From positions 1 through 45,438 of the forward strand of contig JAFMYY010000031.1 of the NCBI GenBank assembly GCA_017948555.1: DNA of 45,438 nt. Direction: 5' to 3'. The notes under the pieces were generated by a model. That model saw only the letters and a program-made list of their open reading frames with translations, had not been told where the DNA came from and ran no database searches. Positions 25,388-34,045 of the stretch are shown here, one piece after another; positions within the stretch are counted from its first letter, which is position 1; each line of letters starts with the position of its first letter. The position numbers and the translations under genes are program-made. The DNA is from Cesiribacteraceae bacterium YIM B00369 (GTDB lineage Bacteria > Bacteroidota > Bacteroidia > Cytophagales > Cyclobacteriaceae).

Positions 25388-26923
25388 ATGAAAAAATCAT
25401 TATTAAGTTTAGCAGGCTTATTCTTCTGTGCATTTGCTTTTGCCCAGAATACAGCTGATTTAAATGTACAGGGAGGGGACCTGAAGATCAATAAGCATAT
25501 CTATGGTCACTTTGCGGAACACCTGGGCCGCAATATTTACGGAGGTTTTTATGTTGGGGAAGATAATACAACCATTCCTCATACTAACGGGGTGCGGAAT
25601 GATGTGGTGGAAGCTCTTAAGACCTTAAAAGTGCCTAACCTTCGCTGGCCTGGTGGCTGTTTTGCTGATACCTACCAGTGGAAAGATGGTATTGGTCCTA
25701 AAGAAGACAGACCTACTATTGTAAATACCTGGTGGGGGGGCGTAACTGAAGATAACAGCTTTGGTACCCACGACTTCCTGAATATGTGCGAGCTGATTGG
25801 TACTGAGCCTTACCTTGCAGGTAACATCGGTAGCGGTACTGTGCAGGACCTGATGGACTGGGTGCAGTATGTAAACTTTGAAGGTGAAAGCCCAATGTCA
25901 AAGCTGCGTCGTGAAAACGGCCGTGAAAAGCCATGGAATGTAAAGTTCTGGGGTGTGGGAAATGAAGCCTGGGGTTGTGGTGGTAACATGACACCTGATT
26001 ATTATGCCAACGAATATCGTAAGTATGCCACCTTTATGGCTGGCTGGACAAACGAAGGAGGCTTGTACAGAATTGCATCAGGTGCTAACTCAGCCGACTA
26101 CAATTGGACTGAAACACTTATGAAAAATATTCCTGCAAATATGGTTTCCGGTATTGCACTTCACCATTATTCAGTAATTGACTGGGGTGCTAAAGGCCCG
26201 GCAAGAGGCTTTACCGAAGAGCAGTATTTTACTACCATGCAGCAGGCTTTATTTATGGATGAGCTGGTAACTAAGCACTCAGCCATTATGGATAAATACG
26301 ATCCTGAAAAAAGAGTAGCTCTTGTAGTAGACGAATGGGGCGGATGGTATGAGTCGGAGCCAGGTACGAACCCTGGTTTCCTTTATCAGCAGAATACTAT
26401 GCGCGATGCGATGATTGCCGGAACTACCCTGAACATCTTCCACAAGCATTGTGAGCGTGTGCGTATGGCAAACCTTGCCCAAACCATTAATGTGTTGCAG
26501 GCTGTAATCCTTACTGACGGTGAGAAAATGTTGCTGACACCTACTTACCACGTAATGGAAATGTACAATGTACACCAGGATGCCACCTTATTGCCACTGG
26601 AGATTAAGAGCAATGAATATACAGTTGGAGGTAATACTTTACCTGCTGTTTCAGGTTCTGCCTCTAAAAAAGATGGCGTTACCCACATTTCTCTGGTTAA
26701 TATCGATACTAAGAAAAGCCAGGAAGTAACTATTAATTTAGCAGGTGGAAAACTTAAGAATGTAACAGGAAGAATCCTTACCTCTAAAAATGTAACGGAT
26801 TATAATTCATTCGAAAAGCCAGAATTAATTACTCCGGCTAACTTTAAAGGAGCAAAGCTTAAAGGAAATACGCTTACAGTAAAATTACCTCCGGTTTCAG
26901 TAGTAGTGCTGGAGCTGAAGTAA
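25388..26923 (+). CDS. GH51 alpha-L-arabinofuranosidase, short form
   Basis: The 511-residue enzyme has a signal peptide ending FAFAQ (about 20) and is probably periplasmic. It has no CBM insert: the barrel begins with KINKHIYGHFAEHLGRNIYGG, has LRWPGGCFADTYQWKDGIG, the acid/base Glu193 in GVGNEAWG and the nucleophile Glu316 in VVDEWGGW. The C-terminal beta-sandwich ends in PPVSVVVLEL. This is the classical GH51 layout that trims alpha-1,2-, 1,3- and 1,5-linked arabinofuranose from oligosaccharides. It is third in the cluster, 52 bp after the lipoprotein GH43 and 22 bp before the next GH43. Confidence 0.94.
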   Translation: MKKSLLSLAGLFFCAFAFAQNTADLNVQGGDLKINKHIYGHFAEHLGRNIYGGFYVGEDNTTIPHTNGVRNDVVEALKTLKVPNLRWPGGCFADTYQWKDGIGPKEDRPTIVNTWWGGVTEDNSFGTHDFLNMCELIGTEPYLAGNIGSGTVQDLMDWVQYVNFEGESPMSKLRRENGREKPWNVKFWGVGNEAWGCGGNMTPDYYANEYRKYATFMAGWTNEGGLYRIASGANSADYNWTETLMKNIPANMVSGIALHHYSVIDWGAKGPARGFTEEQYFTTMQQALFMDELVTKHSAIMDKYDPEKRVALVVDEWGGWYESEPGTNPGFLYQQNTMRDAMIAGTTLNIFHKHCERVRMANLAQTINVLQAVILTDGEKMLLTPTYHVMEMYNVHQDATLLPLEIKSNEYTVGGNTLPAVSGSASKKDGVTHISLVNIDTKKSQEVTINLAGGKLKNVTGRILTSKNVTDYNSFEKPELITPANFKGAKLKGNTLTVKLPPVSVVVLELK

Positions 26924-26945
26924 TTATTATATCCTGAAAAGATTA

Positions 26946-27965
26946 ATGAGAGATACCAACATAAACAGAACAGTGCTGTCGTCCCTTAAAAAAGGGATGG
27001 CAGCAGGTTTTGGGCTGGGGTGTATGCTGCTTGCAGCAGTGCCTTCCAATGCCCAGAACGTAAAGATAAAAGAAGGTAATCCTGTAATTAAAGATAAATT
27101 TACAGCCGACCCTGCCGCATTAGTGCACGATGGTACGGTTTATCTGTATGCAGGGCACGACGAAGCGCCGAACGATTTTCATTTTTACAGAATGAATGAA
27201 TGGCTGGTGTATTCCTCCACCGATATGGTAAACTGGAAGGAGCACCCGGTGCCGCTGAAACCTGCTGATTTTAAGTGGGCTAAAGGTGATGCATGGGCAG
27301 CGGAGGTTATTGAAAAGGATGGAAAGTTCTATTGGTATGTAACTGTTACCCATGATGATACCCATCCCGGGAAGGCCATTGGAGTTGCTGTTGCCGACAG
27401 CCCCACCGGACCATTTAAGGATGCCAGAGGTTCTGCGCTTATTACCAATGACATGACCACTGAGTATACGGAAATTAGCTGGGATGATATTGATCCTACC
27501 GTTTTTATTGATGATGACGGGCAGGCTTATTTATTCTGGGGAAATACTCAGGCATATTATGCGAAATTAAAAGATAATATGACTGAGCTGGATGGTCCAA
27601 TCATTCCTGTTAAAGGTCTTCCCAATTTTACCGAAGCTCCTTATATCCATAAGCGCAAAGGAAATTATTACCTTTCTTATGCTTACCAGTTCCCTGAGAA
27701 AATTGCCTATGCCATGAGCAAAAGCATTGAAGGTCCATGGGAGTTTAAGGGAATTCTTAATGAGCTGGCAGGAAACTCAAATACCAATCACCAGGCCATT
27801 ATCGATTTTAAAGGCAAATCTTATTTTATTTACCACACCGGAGGTATCCAGCCAAATGGAGGTAGCTTCCGCCGTTCTGTAGCCATAGACAGGCTTTACT
27901 ATAATAAAGACGGAACCATGAAAAGAGTGGTAATGACAACAGAGGGTATTGACCCTGCTAAATAA
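26946..27965 (+). CDS. GH43 exo-type arabinofuranosidase/xylosidase-like enzyme
   Basis: The 339-residue product has a signal peptide ending PSNAQ (about 37). The propeller differs from the endo-arabinanases: the base is Asp55 in TADPAALVHDGTVYLYAGHDEA, the modulator Asp183 in DIDPTV, and the acid Glu230 in TEAPYI; NHQAIIDFKGKSYFIYHTGG and RRSVAIDRLYYN are typical of the exo-acting GH43 branch (arabinofuranosidase or xylosidase). It probably removes single residues from oligosaccharides in the periplasm. It is the last gene of the cluster, with a terminator 11 bp after the stop. The exact substrate cannot be fixed from sequence. Confidence 0.87.
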   Translation: MRDTNINRTVLSSLKKGMAAGFGLGCMLLAAVPSNAQNVKIKEGNPVIKDKFTADPAALVHDGTVYLYAGHDEAPNDFHFYRMNEWLVYSSTDMVNWKEHPVPLKPADFKWAKGDAWAAEVIEKDGKFYWYVTVTHDDTHPGKAIGVAVADSPTGPFKDARGSALITNDMTTEYTEISWDDIDPTVFIDDDGQAYLFWGNTQAYYAKLKDNMTELDGPIIPVKGLPNFTEAPYIHKRKGNYYLSYAYQFPEKIAYAMSKSIEGPWEFKGILNELAGNSNTNHQAIIDFKGKSYFIYHTGGIQPNGGSFRRSVAIDRLYYNKDGTMKRVVMTTEGIDPAK

Positions 27966-27975
27966 ACTAATCAAA

Positions 27976-28014
27976 ATAAAAGGCTACTCATGTAATTTTA
28001 TGGGTAGCTTTTTT
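27976..28014 (+). terminator. Terminator after the GH cluster
   Basis: The stem AAAGGCTACTCAT (from 27978) pairs with ATGGGTAGCTTTTTT (28000-28014), with two mismatches and a T-run. Confidence 0.75.
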
Positions 28015-28258
28015 GTTGTTTTTGCACTTTGAAGGACGGGAAGATTGCAGGGATAGAGTAGATTCCTGATTACAGATTATGCGTTTGATAAAAGTTGTTT
28101 TAGTGTCAGAGCATATCAGTGATATCTCAGCCCTGCCTCCGGCCTTTTTTATAGTTAAAGAAAATTTTTCAAAATGCTGTGTTATAAAGGTTTATTGAGA
28201 ATTGCCCCTGATGCTTCTTGCAGCTAAAACCCTTTACATAAAATTTAAATCCACAATA

Positions 28259-30631
28259 ATGAAAAACGGTTTTATACGATTAGCGCTGCTGTTGCTGTTG
28301 CCTGCTGTTGGCTTCAGCCAGACAAGCGAACTTAAAAGCTTTCATTTATCAGATATAGAACTGCTGGAAAGCCCTTTTAAAAATGCTGAGCAGGTCGACT
28401 TGGATTATATAATGTCCATGGAGCCCGACAGGTTGCTGGCTCCATATTTGAGAGAAGCTGGTTTAAAACCAAAGGCAGAGGGCTATGGCAACTGGGAAGG
28501 AACGGGTCTGGACGGGCATACTGCCGGTCACTACATTACAGCCTTGTCGCTTATGTATGCCTCCACCGGCGACCAGCAGGTGCTGGACCGGCTGAACTAT
28601 ATGATAGGGGAGCTGAAGAAAGCGCAGGATGCTAATGGAAATGGGTATCTGGGAGGTGTTCCGGGTGGAAAAGCCATGTGGCAGGAAATAGCCAATGGTA
28701 AAATCAATGCCGATAACTTTTCCCTGAACGGGAAATGGGTACCCTGGTATAATATCCATAAAATTTATGGGGGCCTGCGCGATGCCTGGCTTTTTGCAGA
28801 AAACCGGCAGGCAAAAGAAATGCTTATTAAACTCAGCGACTGGAGCCTGGACCTGGTATCGGGCCTGAGCGATGCACAAATCCAGCAAATGCTTACCACC
28901 GAATATGGGGGTATGAACGAAGTGTTTGCAGATGTAGCGGTTATTACCGGAGACAAAAAGTATCTGGAGCTGGCACGCAAATTTTCGCACGAAAAGGTAC
29001 TGGAACCTCTTTTAGCTGAGGAAGACCGTTTAACGGGTATGCACGCCAATACACAAATTCCTAAAGTAATAGGCTTTAAAAGAATAGCAGATGTGGCAGG
29101 AGATAAAGCATGGAACGATGCTTCACAGTTTTTCTGGGAAACAGTGGTAAATAACCGTACAGTAGCTATAGGTGGTAACAGTGTGCGGGAGCATTTTCAT
29201 CCTGCCGATGATTTTACCCCTATGATTACCGACCGCGAAGGACCGGAAACCTGCAATACCTATAATATGCTTAAACTTTCCAGAATGCTGTACGAATCGA
29301 GCAGCTCCCTGGAGTATATTGAATTTTACGAAAGAGGACTGTACAATCATATCCTTTCTTCCCAGCATCCTGAAAAAGGCGGCTTCGTTTATTTTACTTC
29401 CATGCGCCCTAACCACTACCGTGTATACTCACAGCCCGAAGAAACCTTCTGGTGCTGTGTAGGATCAGGCCTGGAAAACCATGCAAAATACGGTGAGCTT
29501 ATTTATGCTCATTCCGAAAATGATATATATGTAAACCTCTTTATTCCCTCAAAGCTGAACTGGGAAGAAAAGAAGCTGGCGTTGACTCAGCAAACAAATT
29601 TTCCTGAAGAAGAGAAAACGCTTATTACCATTGATAAGGTTAAGAAAGGAAAATTTACACTTAACATCCGCTATCCGTCCTGGGTAAAAGAAGACGGGTT
29701 AAAAGTAAAAATAAACGGTAAAGAGGAAGAGGTGAAAGCACAGCCAGGTTCTTATGTAGCCTTAAACAGGAAGTGGAAAAAGGGAGATAAGGTAGAAATA
29801 TCGTTGCCCATGCAAACTAAGCTGGAGCAGCTGCCTGATCAGTCTCCTTATTATGCCGTTATACACGGGCCACTGGTGCTGGCTGCTAAAACAACTGCCG
29901 ATGAGGTAACAGGACTCTTTGCCGATGATAGCCGCATGGGCCATATTGCAAGCGGTGAATTGCACCCAATGCAGGAGGCGCCTCTTTTTGTGAGTGCAGA
30001 TAACGACATACTTTCTAAAATTAAGCCGGTGGCAGGAAAGAAGCTGGCCTTTAATGCGCCTGAGCTTATATATCCCGACACTTATGATAATCTTGAGCTT
30101 ATTCCGTTTTACCAGGTGCACGACAGCCGCTATGTGGTTTACTGGCAGCACAGCAGCCCGCAGCAGCTTGACAGCCTCCGCCGCTTAACCAGTGAACAGG
30201 AAAAGGCAAAAATGGCTTTAGAAGCCCAAACCATCGACAAAGTAGCGCCCGGAGAGCAGCAGCCGGAGTCTGACCACTTCTTTAAAGCCGAAGGTACTGA
30301 AAGCGGAGTGCACCAAAACCGCCACTGGCGCCATGCCACCGGCTGGTTCAGCTACAACCTCAAGGATAAAAAAGGAGAAGCAAAATTCCTGCGCCTTACC
30401 TATTACGGCTTAGACAGAGGCCGCAATTTTGATATCCTTATTAATGATAAAAAGATAGCAACAGTCAATCTGGACGGCTCACAGGGCGACCGCTTCTATA
30501 CCGTAGATTATCCAATACCTGCGGAGCTTATTAAAAAAGGGAAGGATAATACCCTGGTAACTAAATTCAAGGCACATCCCGGTTCTGTTGCAGGAGGTAT
30601 TTACGGAGTAAGACTGATGAAGGGGGAATAA
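28259..30631 (+). CDS. GH127/GH146-type beta-L-arabinofuranosidase
   Basis: I chose the ATG at 28259 (790 residues) because it opens directly into a signal peptide ending GFSQ; the longer frame from 28202 adds 19 residues without signal character. The N-terminal part is the former DUF1680 (alpha/alpha)6 barrel, with LDGHTAGHYITALSLMY and WVPWYNIHKIYGGLRDAW. Zinc and nucleophile motifs are present: EGPETC (Glu330, Cys332) and FWCCVGSG (Cys399, Cys400). C-terminal beta domains follow, as in the long members near GH146. These enzymes cleave beta-linked L-arabinofuranose, found in pectic arabinan side chains and plant cell-wall glycoproteins. It is transcribed alone, with a terminator 12 bp downstream. 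No clear operator was found in front. Confidence 0.9.
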   Translation: MKNGFIRLALLLLLPAVGFSQTSELKSFHLSDIELLESPFKNAEQVDLDYIMSMEPDRLLAPYLREAGLKPKAEGYGNWEGTGLDGHTAGHYITALSLMYASTGDQQVLDRLNYMIGELKKAQDANGNGYLGGVPGGKAMWQEIANGKINADNFSLNGKWVPWYNIHKIYGGLRDAWLFAENRQAKEMLIKLSDWSLDLVSGLSDAQIQQMLTTEYGGMNEVFADVAVITGDKKYLELARKFSHEKVLEPLLAEEDRLTGMHANTQIPKVIGFKRIADVAGDKAWNDASQFFWETVVNNRTVAIGGNSVREHFHPADDFTPMITDREGPETCNTYNMLKLSRMLYESSSSLEYIEFYERGLYNHILSSQHPEKGGFVYFTSMRPNHYRVYSQPEETFWCCVGSGLENHAKYGELIYAHSENDIYVNLFIPSKLNWEEKKLALTQQTNFPEEEKTLITIDKVKKGKFTLNIRYPSWVKEDGLKVKINGKEEEVKAQPGSYVALNRKWKKGDKVEISLPMQTKLEQLPDQSPYYAVIHGPLVLAAKTTADEVTGLFADDSRMGHIASGELHPMQEAPLFVSADNDILSKIKPVAGKKLAFNAPELIYPDTYDNLELIPFYQVHDSRYVVYWQHSSPQQLDSLRRLTSEQEKAKMALEAQTIDKVAPGEQQPESDHFFKAEGTESGVHQNRHWRHATGWFSYNLKDKKGEAKFLRLTYYGLDRGRNFDILINDKKIATVNLDGSQGDRFYTVDYPIPAELIKKGKDNTLVTKFKAHPGSVAGGIYGVRLMKGE

Positions 30632-30642
30632 AGGAAAAAAAG

Positions 30643-30672
30643 GAAAAAGGGGCTTCAGGGCCCTTTTTTTTT
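30643..30672 (+). terminator. Terminator after GH127/146
   Basis: AAAAAGGGGC pairs with GGGCCCTTTTT around a short loop and is followed by eight or more T. Confidence 0.75.
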
Positions 30673-30682
30673 GTTCCATAAA

Positions 30683-30711
30683 AAAACCTCAACCCATCGG
30701 GGCAGAGGTTT
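30683..30711 (-). terminator. Terminator of the small minus-strand lipoprotein
   Basis: Read on the minus strand, AAACCTC (30711-30705) pairs with GAGGTTT (30690-30684) and is followed by a T-run (30685-30681). Confidence 0.7.
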
Positions 30712-30722
30712 AGAAAACTTAA

Positions 30723-30743
30723 CTACTACTACTACTACTACTA
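30723..30743. repeat. Trinucleotide (CTA)7 microsatellite
   Basis: Seven CTA/ACT units lie between the stop codon of the small lipoprotein and its terminator hairpin. Confidence 0.85.
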
Positions 30744-30749
30744 ACTAAA

Positions 30750-30929
30750 CTATTTCTGATGCCGTATTTTTGGCTTCTTTGTTTTATTCACTATTTTTTC
30801 ATGCTTCATTGCTTTATAGTCATGGAAGCTTTGCTGTTGCTGATAAACGTAGGCTGTATGGCTACAGCCGGGTAAGAGAATGGCACAAACAAATAGCCCC
30901 AAAAGCAATTTAAGTATATGGCTGTTCAT
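30750..30929 (-). CDS. Small 59-residue lipoprotein
   Basis: This minus-strand gene runs from ATG at 30929 to TAG at 30752-30750. The product starts MNSHILKLLLGL and has a clean lipobox LLPGC (Cys22). After it come a short polar stretch with YVYQQQQSFHDYK and a basic end (VNKTKKPKIRHQK). No known domain is recognisable; small lysine-rich lipoproteins like this often sit at the inner face of the outer membrane. Support for a real gene is the signal, the terminator hairpin just downstream, and its fit in an otherwise empty space. It is divergent from fbaB, sharing about 130 bp of promoter region. Confidence 0.65.
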   Translation of the reverse strand: MNSHILKLLLGLFVCAILLPGCSHTAYVYQQQQSFHDYKAMKHEKIVNKTKKPKIRHQK

Positions 30930-31059
30930 CGTTATTTATTTTTGGTATAATTAACGTGTATCGTAAAAGTACAAAATGCTAAGGTTCGGGTTATGTTGTT
31001 TAAGCGGTGGATGGTACTGATGACAGAATTTTCGTAAACCTGTAAATTTTTTAATCCTT

Positions 31060-32118
31060 ATGTCACTCGCAAAAATTGAAGAAATATTAGGGAAGGAGGC
31101 GGAGAACCTGCTTAACCACCAATGTAAAACGGTGCCAAAGAGCCAGCTGCACTTGCCCGGGCCGGACAGTATTGACCGGATGTTTGTGCCTTCCAATAGG
31201 AATCCGCAGGTGCTGCGCAGCCTTGCTGCACTCCATAATGCCGGACGCCTTGGAGGAACCGGCTATGTTTCCATTCTCCCTGTCGACCAGGGAATAGAGC
31301 ATACAGCGGGAGCATCCTTTGCACCAAACCCTGTTTACTTCGATCCGGAAAATATTGTAAAACTGGCCATTGAGGGTGGCTGTAATGCAGTTGCCTCCAC
31401 TGTTGGCGGACTGGCTTTACTTAGCCGGAAATGGGCACATAAAATACCATTTGTGGTAAAAATCAATCACAATGAGCTGATGACCTACCCGAATAAGTAC
31501 GACCAGATTATGTATGCTTCGGTGGAAGATGCCTGGAACCTGGGCGCTGCCGCCATAGGAGCTACTATTTATTTTGGTTCGGAAGACTCAAACCGGCAAC
31601 TTATAGAAGTGGCACAGGCATTTGAACGGGCGCATGAACTGGGTATGGCTACTATCCTCTGGTGTTATACCCGTAATGAAGGATTTAAGAAAGACGGAAC
31701 CGATTATCATACGGCAGCAGACCTTACAGGGCAGGCTAACCACCTTGGCGTTACTATTCAGGCCGATATTATAAAGCAAAAGCTGCCGGAAAATAATGGA
31801 GGCTTTAAAGCAATTGGGTTTGGTAAAACGCATCCCGATATGTATAATAAGCTCAGCAGCGACCACCCGATAGACCTGACCCGGTACCAGCTTGTCAATT
31901 GCTATATGGGAAGGATCGGGCTAATAAATTCAGGAGGAGCTTCTGCCGGATCATCGGATCTGAAGGATGCTGTACGGACTGCGTTAATTAATAAAAGGGC
32001 CGGCGGAATGGGATTAATTAGTGGAAGAAAAGCATTTCAGCGGCCAATGAAGGAAGGAATTGAACTTTTACAGGCAATTCAGGACGTTTATCTTTCGCAA
32101 GAAGTTACGATTGCATAA
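31060..32118 (+). CDS. fbaB: Class I fructose-bisphosphate aldolase (DhnA/FbaB type)
   Basis: The 352-residue cytoplasmic enzyme splits fructose 1,6-bisphosphate into dihydroxyacetone phosphate and glyceraldehyde 3-phosphate in glycolysis and runs in reverse in gluconeogenesis. Family segments are clear: [20 protein letters not shown] (73-92), [18 protein letters not shown], the likely Schiff-base Lys239 in [15 protein letters not shown], and a C-terminal phosphate-binding region with NSGGAS and [10 protein letters not shown]. Length matches the FbaB family (about 350). It is followed after 25 bp by accD, probably in one operon. It may also process triose and hexose phosphates derived from arabinose. 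Confidence 0.95.
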   Translation: MSLAKIEEILGKEAENLLNHQCKTVPKSQLHLPGPDSIDRMFVPSNRNPQVLRSLAALHNAGRLGGTGYVSILPVDQGIEHTAGASFAPNPVYFDPENIVKLAIEGGCNAVASTVGGLALLSRKWAHKIPFVVKINHNELMTYPNKYDQIMYASVEDAWNLGAAAIGATIYFGSEDSNRQLIEVAQAFERAHELGMATILWCYTRNEGFKKDGTDYHTAADLTGQANHLGVTIQADIIKQKLPENNGGFKAIGFGKTHPDMYNKLSSDHPIDLTRYQLVNCYMGRIGLINSGGASAGSSDLKDAVRTALINKRAGGMGLISGRKAFQRPMKEGIELLQAIQDVYLSQEVTIA

Positions 32119-32143
32119 ATTAGCGGTCTTAAATTAAAATACT

Positions 32144-32983
32144 ATGGCTTGGTTTAAAAGACAGGATAAAGGAATTCTTACCCCTACAGAGGCAAAAAAG
32201 GAAGTGCCTGATGGTCTTTGGTTCAAAACCCCTGGAGGTAAAATAATCCACACCCGCGAATTAAGGGAGAATTGTTATGTTGTACCCGACGATAACTTCC
32301 ATGTAAGAATTGGTTCAAAGGAGTATTTCGAAATCCTGTTTGATAAAAATGAATTTACAGAGTTAGATGCTCAGATGGAATCGGCGGACCCGCTTTCGTT
32401 TGTGGATAGCAAACCTTATCCGCAGCGTATAGTGGCCTCGCAGAAGAAATCGGAGCTTAAAGATGCCGTAAGAACAGCTCATGGGAAAATAAATGGCCAG
32501 GATCTGGTGGTCGGCTGTATGGATTTCAGCTTTATAGGTGGTTCTATGGGTTCAGTAGTAGGGGAAAAGATCGCCCGCGCTATTGACTATAGCCTGAAGA
32601 ATAAAATCCCTTTCCTGATGATTTCCAAATCAGGCGGTGCCCGTATGATGGAAGCCGGCTTTTCGCTGATGCAGATGGCTAAAACTTCGGCGAGGCTGGC
32701 ACTTCTTGCCGAAGCTGGAATTCCTTATATATCCCTGCTTACAGATCCTACCACCGGAGGTGTAACTGCTTCTTATGCGATGCTGGGCGACTTTAATATA
32801 GCCGAACCTGGTGCATTAATTGGTTTTGCCGGCCCGCGGGTAATACGTGAAACAATTGGTAAGGACCTGCCAAAAGGTTTTCAGAGCTCCGAATTTGTGC
32901 TTGAGCATGGGTTCCTTGATTTTATAGTAGATCGCCGTAATTTGAAAAGTAAGATTAGTTTGCTGATTCAGATGCTTGCGTAA
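32144..32983 (+). CDS. accD: Acetyl-CoA carboxylase carboxyltransferase subunit beta
   Basis: The 279-residue cytoplasmic protein pairs with AccA to transfer carboxyl from biotin to acetyl-CoA, the first step of fatty acid synthesis. The carboxyltransferase core is intact: [59 protein letters not shown]. The N-terminal zinc ribbon, normally CX2C...CX2C, has lost all four cysteines: the region reads [12 protein letters not shown] ... [11 protein letters not shown]. From memory this loss is shared by many Bacteroidota AccD, so it is a lineage trait rather than damage. A strong terminator follows. Confidence 0.96.
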   Translation: MAWFKRQDKGILTPTEAKKEVPDGLWFKTPGGKIIHTRELRENCYVVPDDNFHVRIGSKEYFEILFDKNEFTELDAQMESADPLSFVDSKPYPQRIVASQKKSELKDAVRTAHGKINGQDLVVGCMDFSFIGGSMGSVVGEKIARAIDYSLKNKIPFLMISKSGGARMMEAGFSLMQMAKTSARLALLAEAGIPYISLLTDPTTGGVTASYAMLGDFNIAEPGALIGFAGPRVIRETIGKDLPKGFQSSEFVLEHGFLDFIVDRRNLKSKISLLIQMLA

Positions 32984-33006
32984 GCAACAGAATATCAGAA
33001 TATTAT

Positions 33007-33037
33007 AAAAGCCGGCCCCTGAAGCCGGCTTTTTTTA
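33007..33037 (+). terminator. Terminator after accD
   Basis: AAAGCCGGC (33008-33016) pairs with GCCGGCTTT (33024-33032) and is followed by more T. Confidence 0.85.
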
Positions 33038-33203
33038 CGGGTAAGCATTAACAAGGAGCCGGCCATTTCCTGTAATGGAAAAGTATAATTTTCGGGTAAA
33101 ATAAAAAACTTAGTGCCTCCTTTTGAAGTATTACATAACAAGAGCAGAATTAAAGTCTGATTTTTATCAGACAGATTACGCAAATTTTTTTAACGACTTA
33201 TCT

Positions 33204-33683
33204 ATGGATACTACTTTAGAAGACAGAAAAATTACCTGGGGACTAACTGCAATTTATGGGCTGGTTTCAGAACTGGTACCAATCATAGCCCTTTTATTAT
33301 ACGTTTTTGTATGGGGAAATCTCATCAATGATTATAATCTCAGCTTTACACATGAGTTTATGTCGGAGATAGGAGTGTTTATATTAATGTGTATCGGCTT
33401 TTTAAGCCATGCCGGCACCTCATTCTGGATTGCGAAGAGGAGCAGGACAAGGACCCTGTTTAATGGTTTCAGGCTCTTACTTACTGTAATAGTGGTGGAG
33501 ATAGCCTTCTATTATATTGTAGGGCTGGACTTCAGGTTACGTTATTCCTTTACCTTTCTTACCTATGCGGTAGGAATAGTGCTGGCAGCTATTACTCCAC
33601 CAGTGTTGAAAGGCAAAAAAACACACCGGAAAGACTGGGATGCCCTGAAAGATGAGGAATACGAAAAGAAAACAAGAAAATAA
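33204..33683 (+). CDS. Small integral membrane protein, function unknown
   Basis: I place the start at the ATG 33204 (159 residues; MDTTLEDRK). A longer frame reaches back to a TTG at 33123 and is less likely. Four hydrophobic segments are visible: LVSELVPIIALLLYVFVWG, FMSEIGVFILMCIGFLSH, LLLTVIVVEIAFYYIVG, and YAVGIVLAAITPPVL. A charged, lysine-rich C-terminal tail follows. The basic loops and tail suggest a cytoplasmic C-terminus. I do not recognise a family. It stands alone between the accD terminator and the histidine kinase. Confidence 0.7.
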   Translation: MDTTLEDRKITWGLTAIYGLVSELVPIIALLLYVFVWGNLINDYNLSFTHEFMSEIGVFILMCIGFLSHAGTSFWIAKRSRTRTLFNGFRLLLTVIVVEIAFYYIVGLDFRLRYSFTFLTYAVGIVLAAITPPVLKGKKTHRKDWDALKDEEYEKKTRK

Positions 33684-34045
33684 AAATTTATAAAATCAGT
33701 TTATTATCAGGAGCTTTCTGCATTTGCAGGAAGCTCTTTTCTTTTGTGCTTATAGCCGCACATATATGTGGAGAGTGTTGAATTTAAAAGAATATTAATT
33801 TAATTGCAGGGTTTCTTTTGTGATGAATGAAAGTAAAATTTTTATATATTTGTAACAAAAAGTACCTTGACTTAATCCTTAACCATCATACTTTTTTAAT
33901 CAGTGTTCCTTCACTTTTTTGTGTTTTTTTTCAGAAAAATTTCAACAAGTGCCTTGATTAAGAGCGCAAAATGTGTAATTTGTTAAAAGGAACAAATCAA
34001 ACAGATGAAAATCATGAGCTGTTTCTTTAAGTATGACAATTTTTT
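33684..34045. other. 362-bp intergenic region before the histidine kinase
   Basis: It holds a hairpin near 33710-33742 (GAGCTTTCTGCA with TGCAGGAAGCTCTT), probably the terminator of the membrane-protein gene, and the promoter box at 33845. No gene is seen. Confidence 0.5.
33845..33852 (+). promoter_or_regulatory. Bacteroidota-type -7 box before the histidine kinase
   Basis: TATATTTG fits TAnnTTTG exactly. A TTTG lies at 33817-33820, slightly further upstream than usual. The start codon is about 190 bp downstream. Confidence 0.4.

Noticed and set aside
28202-28258. Earlier start for the GH127/146 gene
   Set aside because: The added 19 residues precede a complete signal peptide that begins at 28259.
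30723-30743. CTA repeat as a possible CRISPR-like array
   Set aside because: It is a 3-bp microsatellite with no spacers; no cas genes are in the window.
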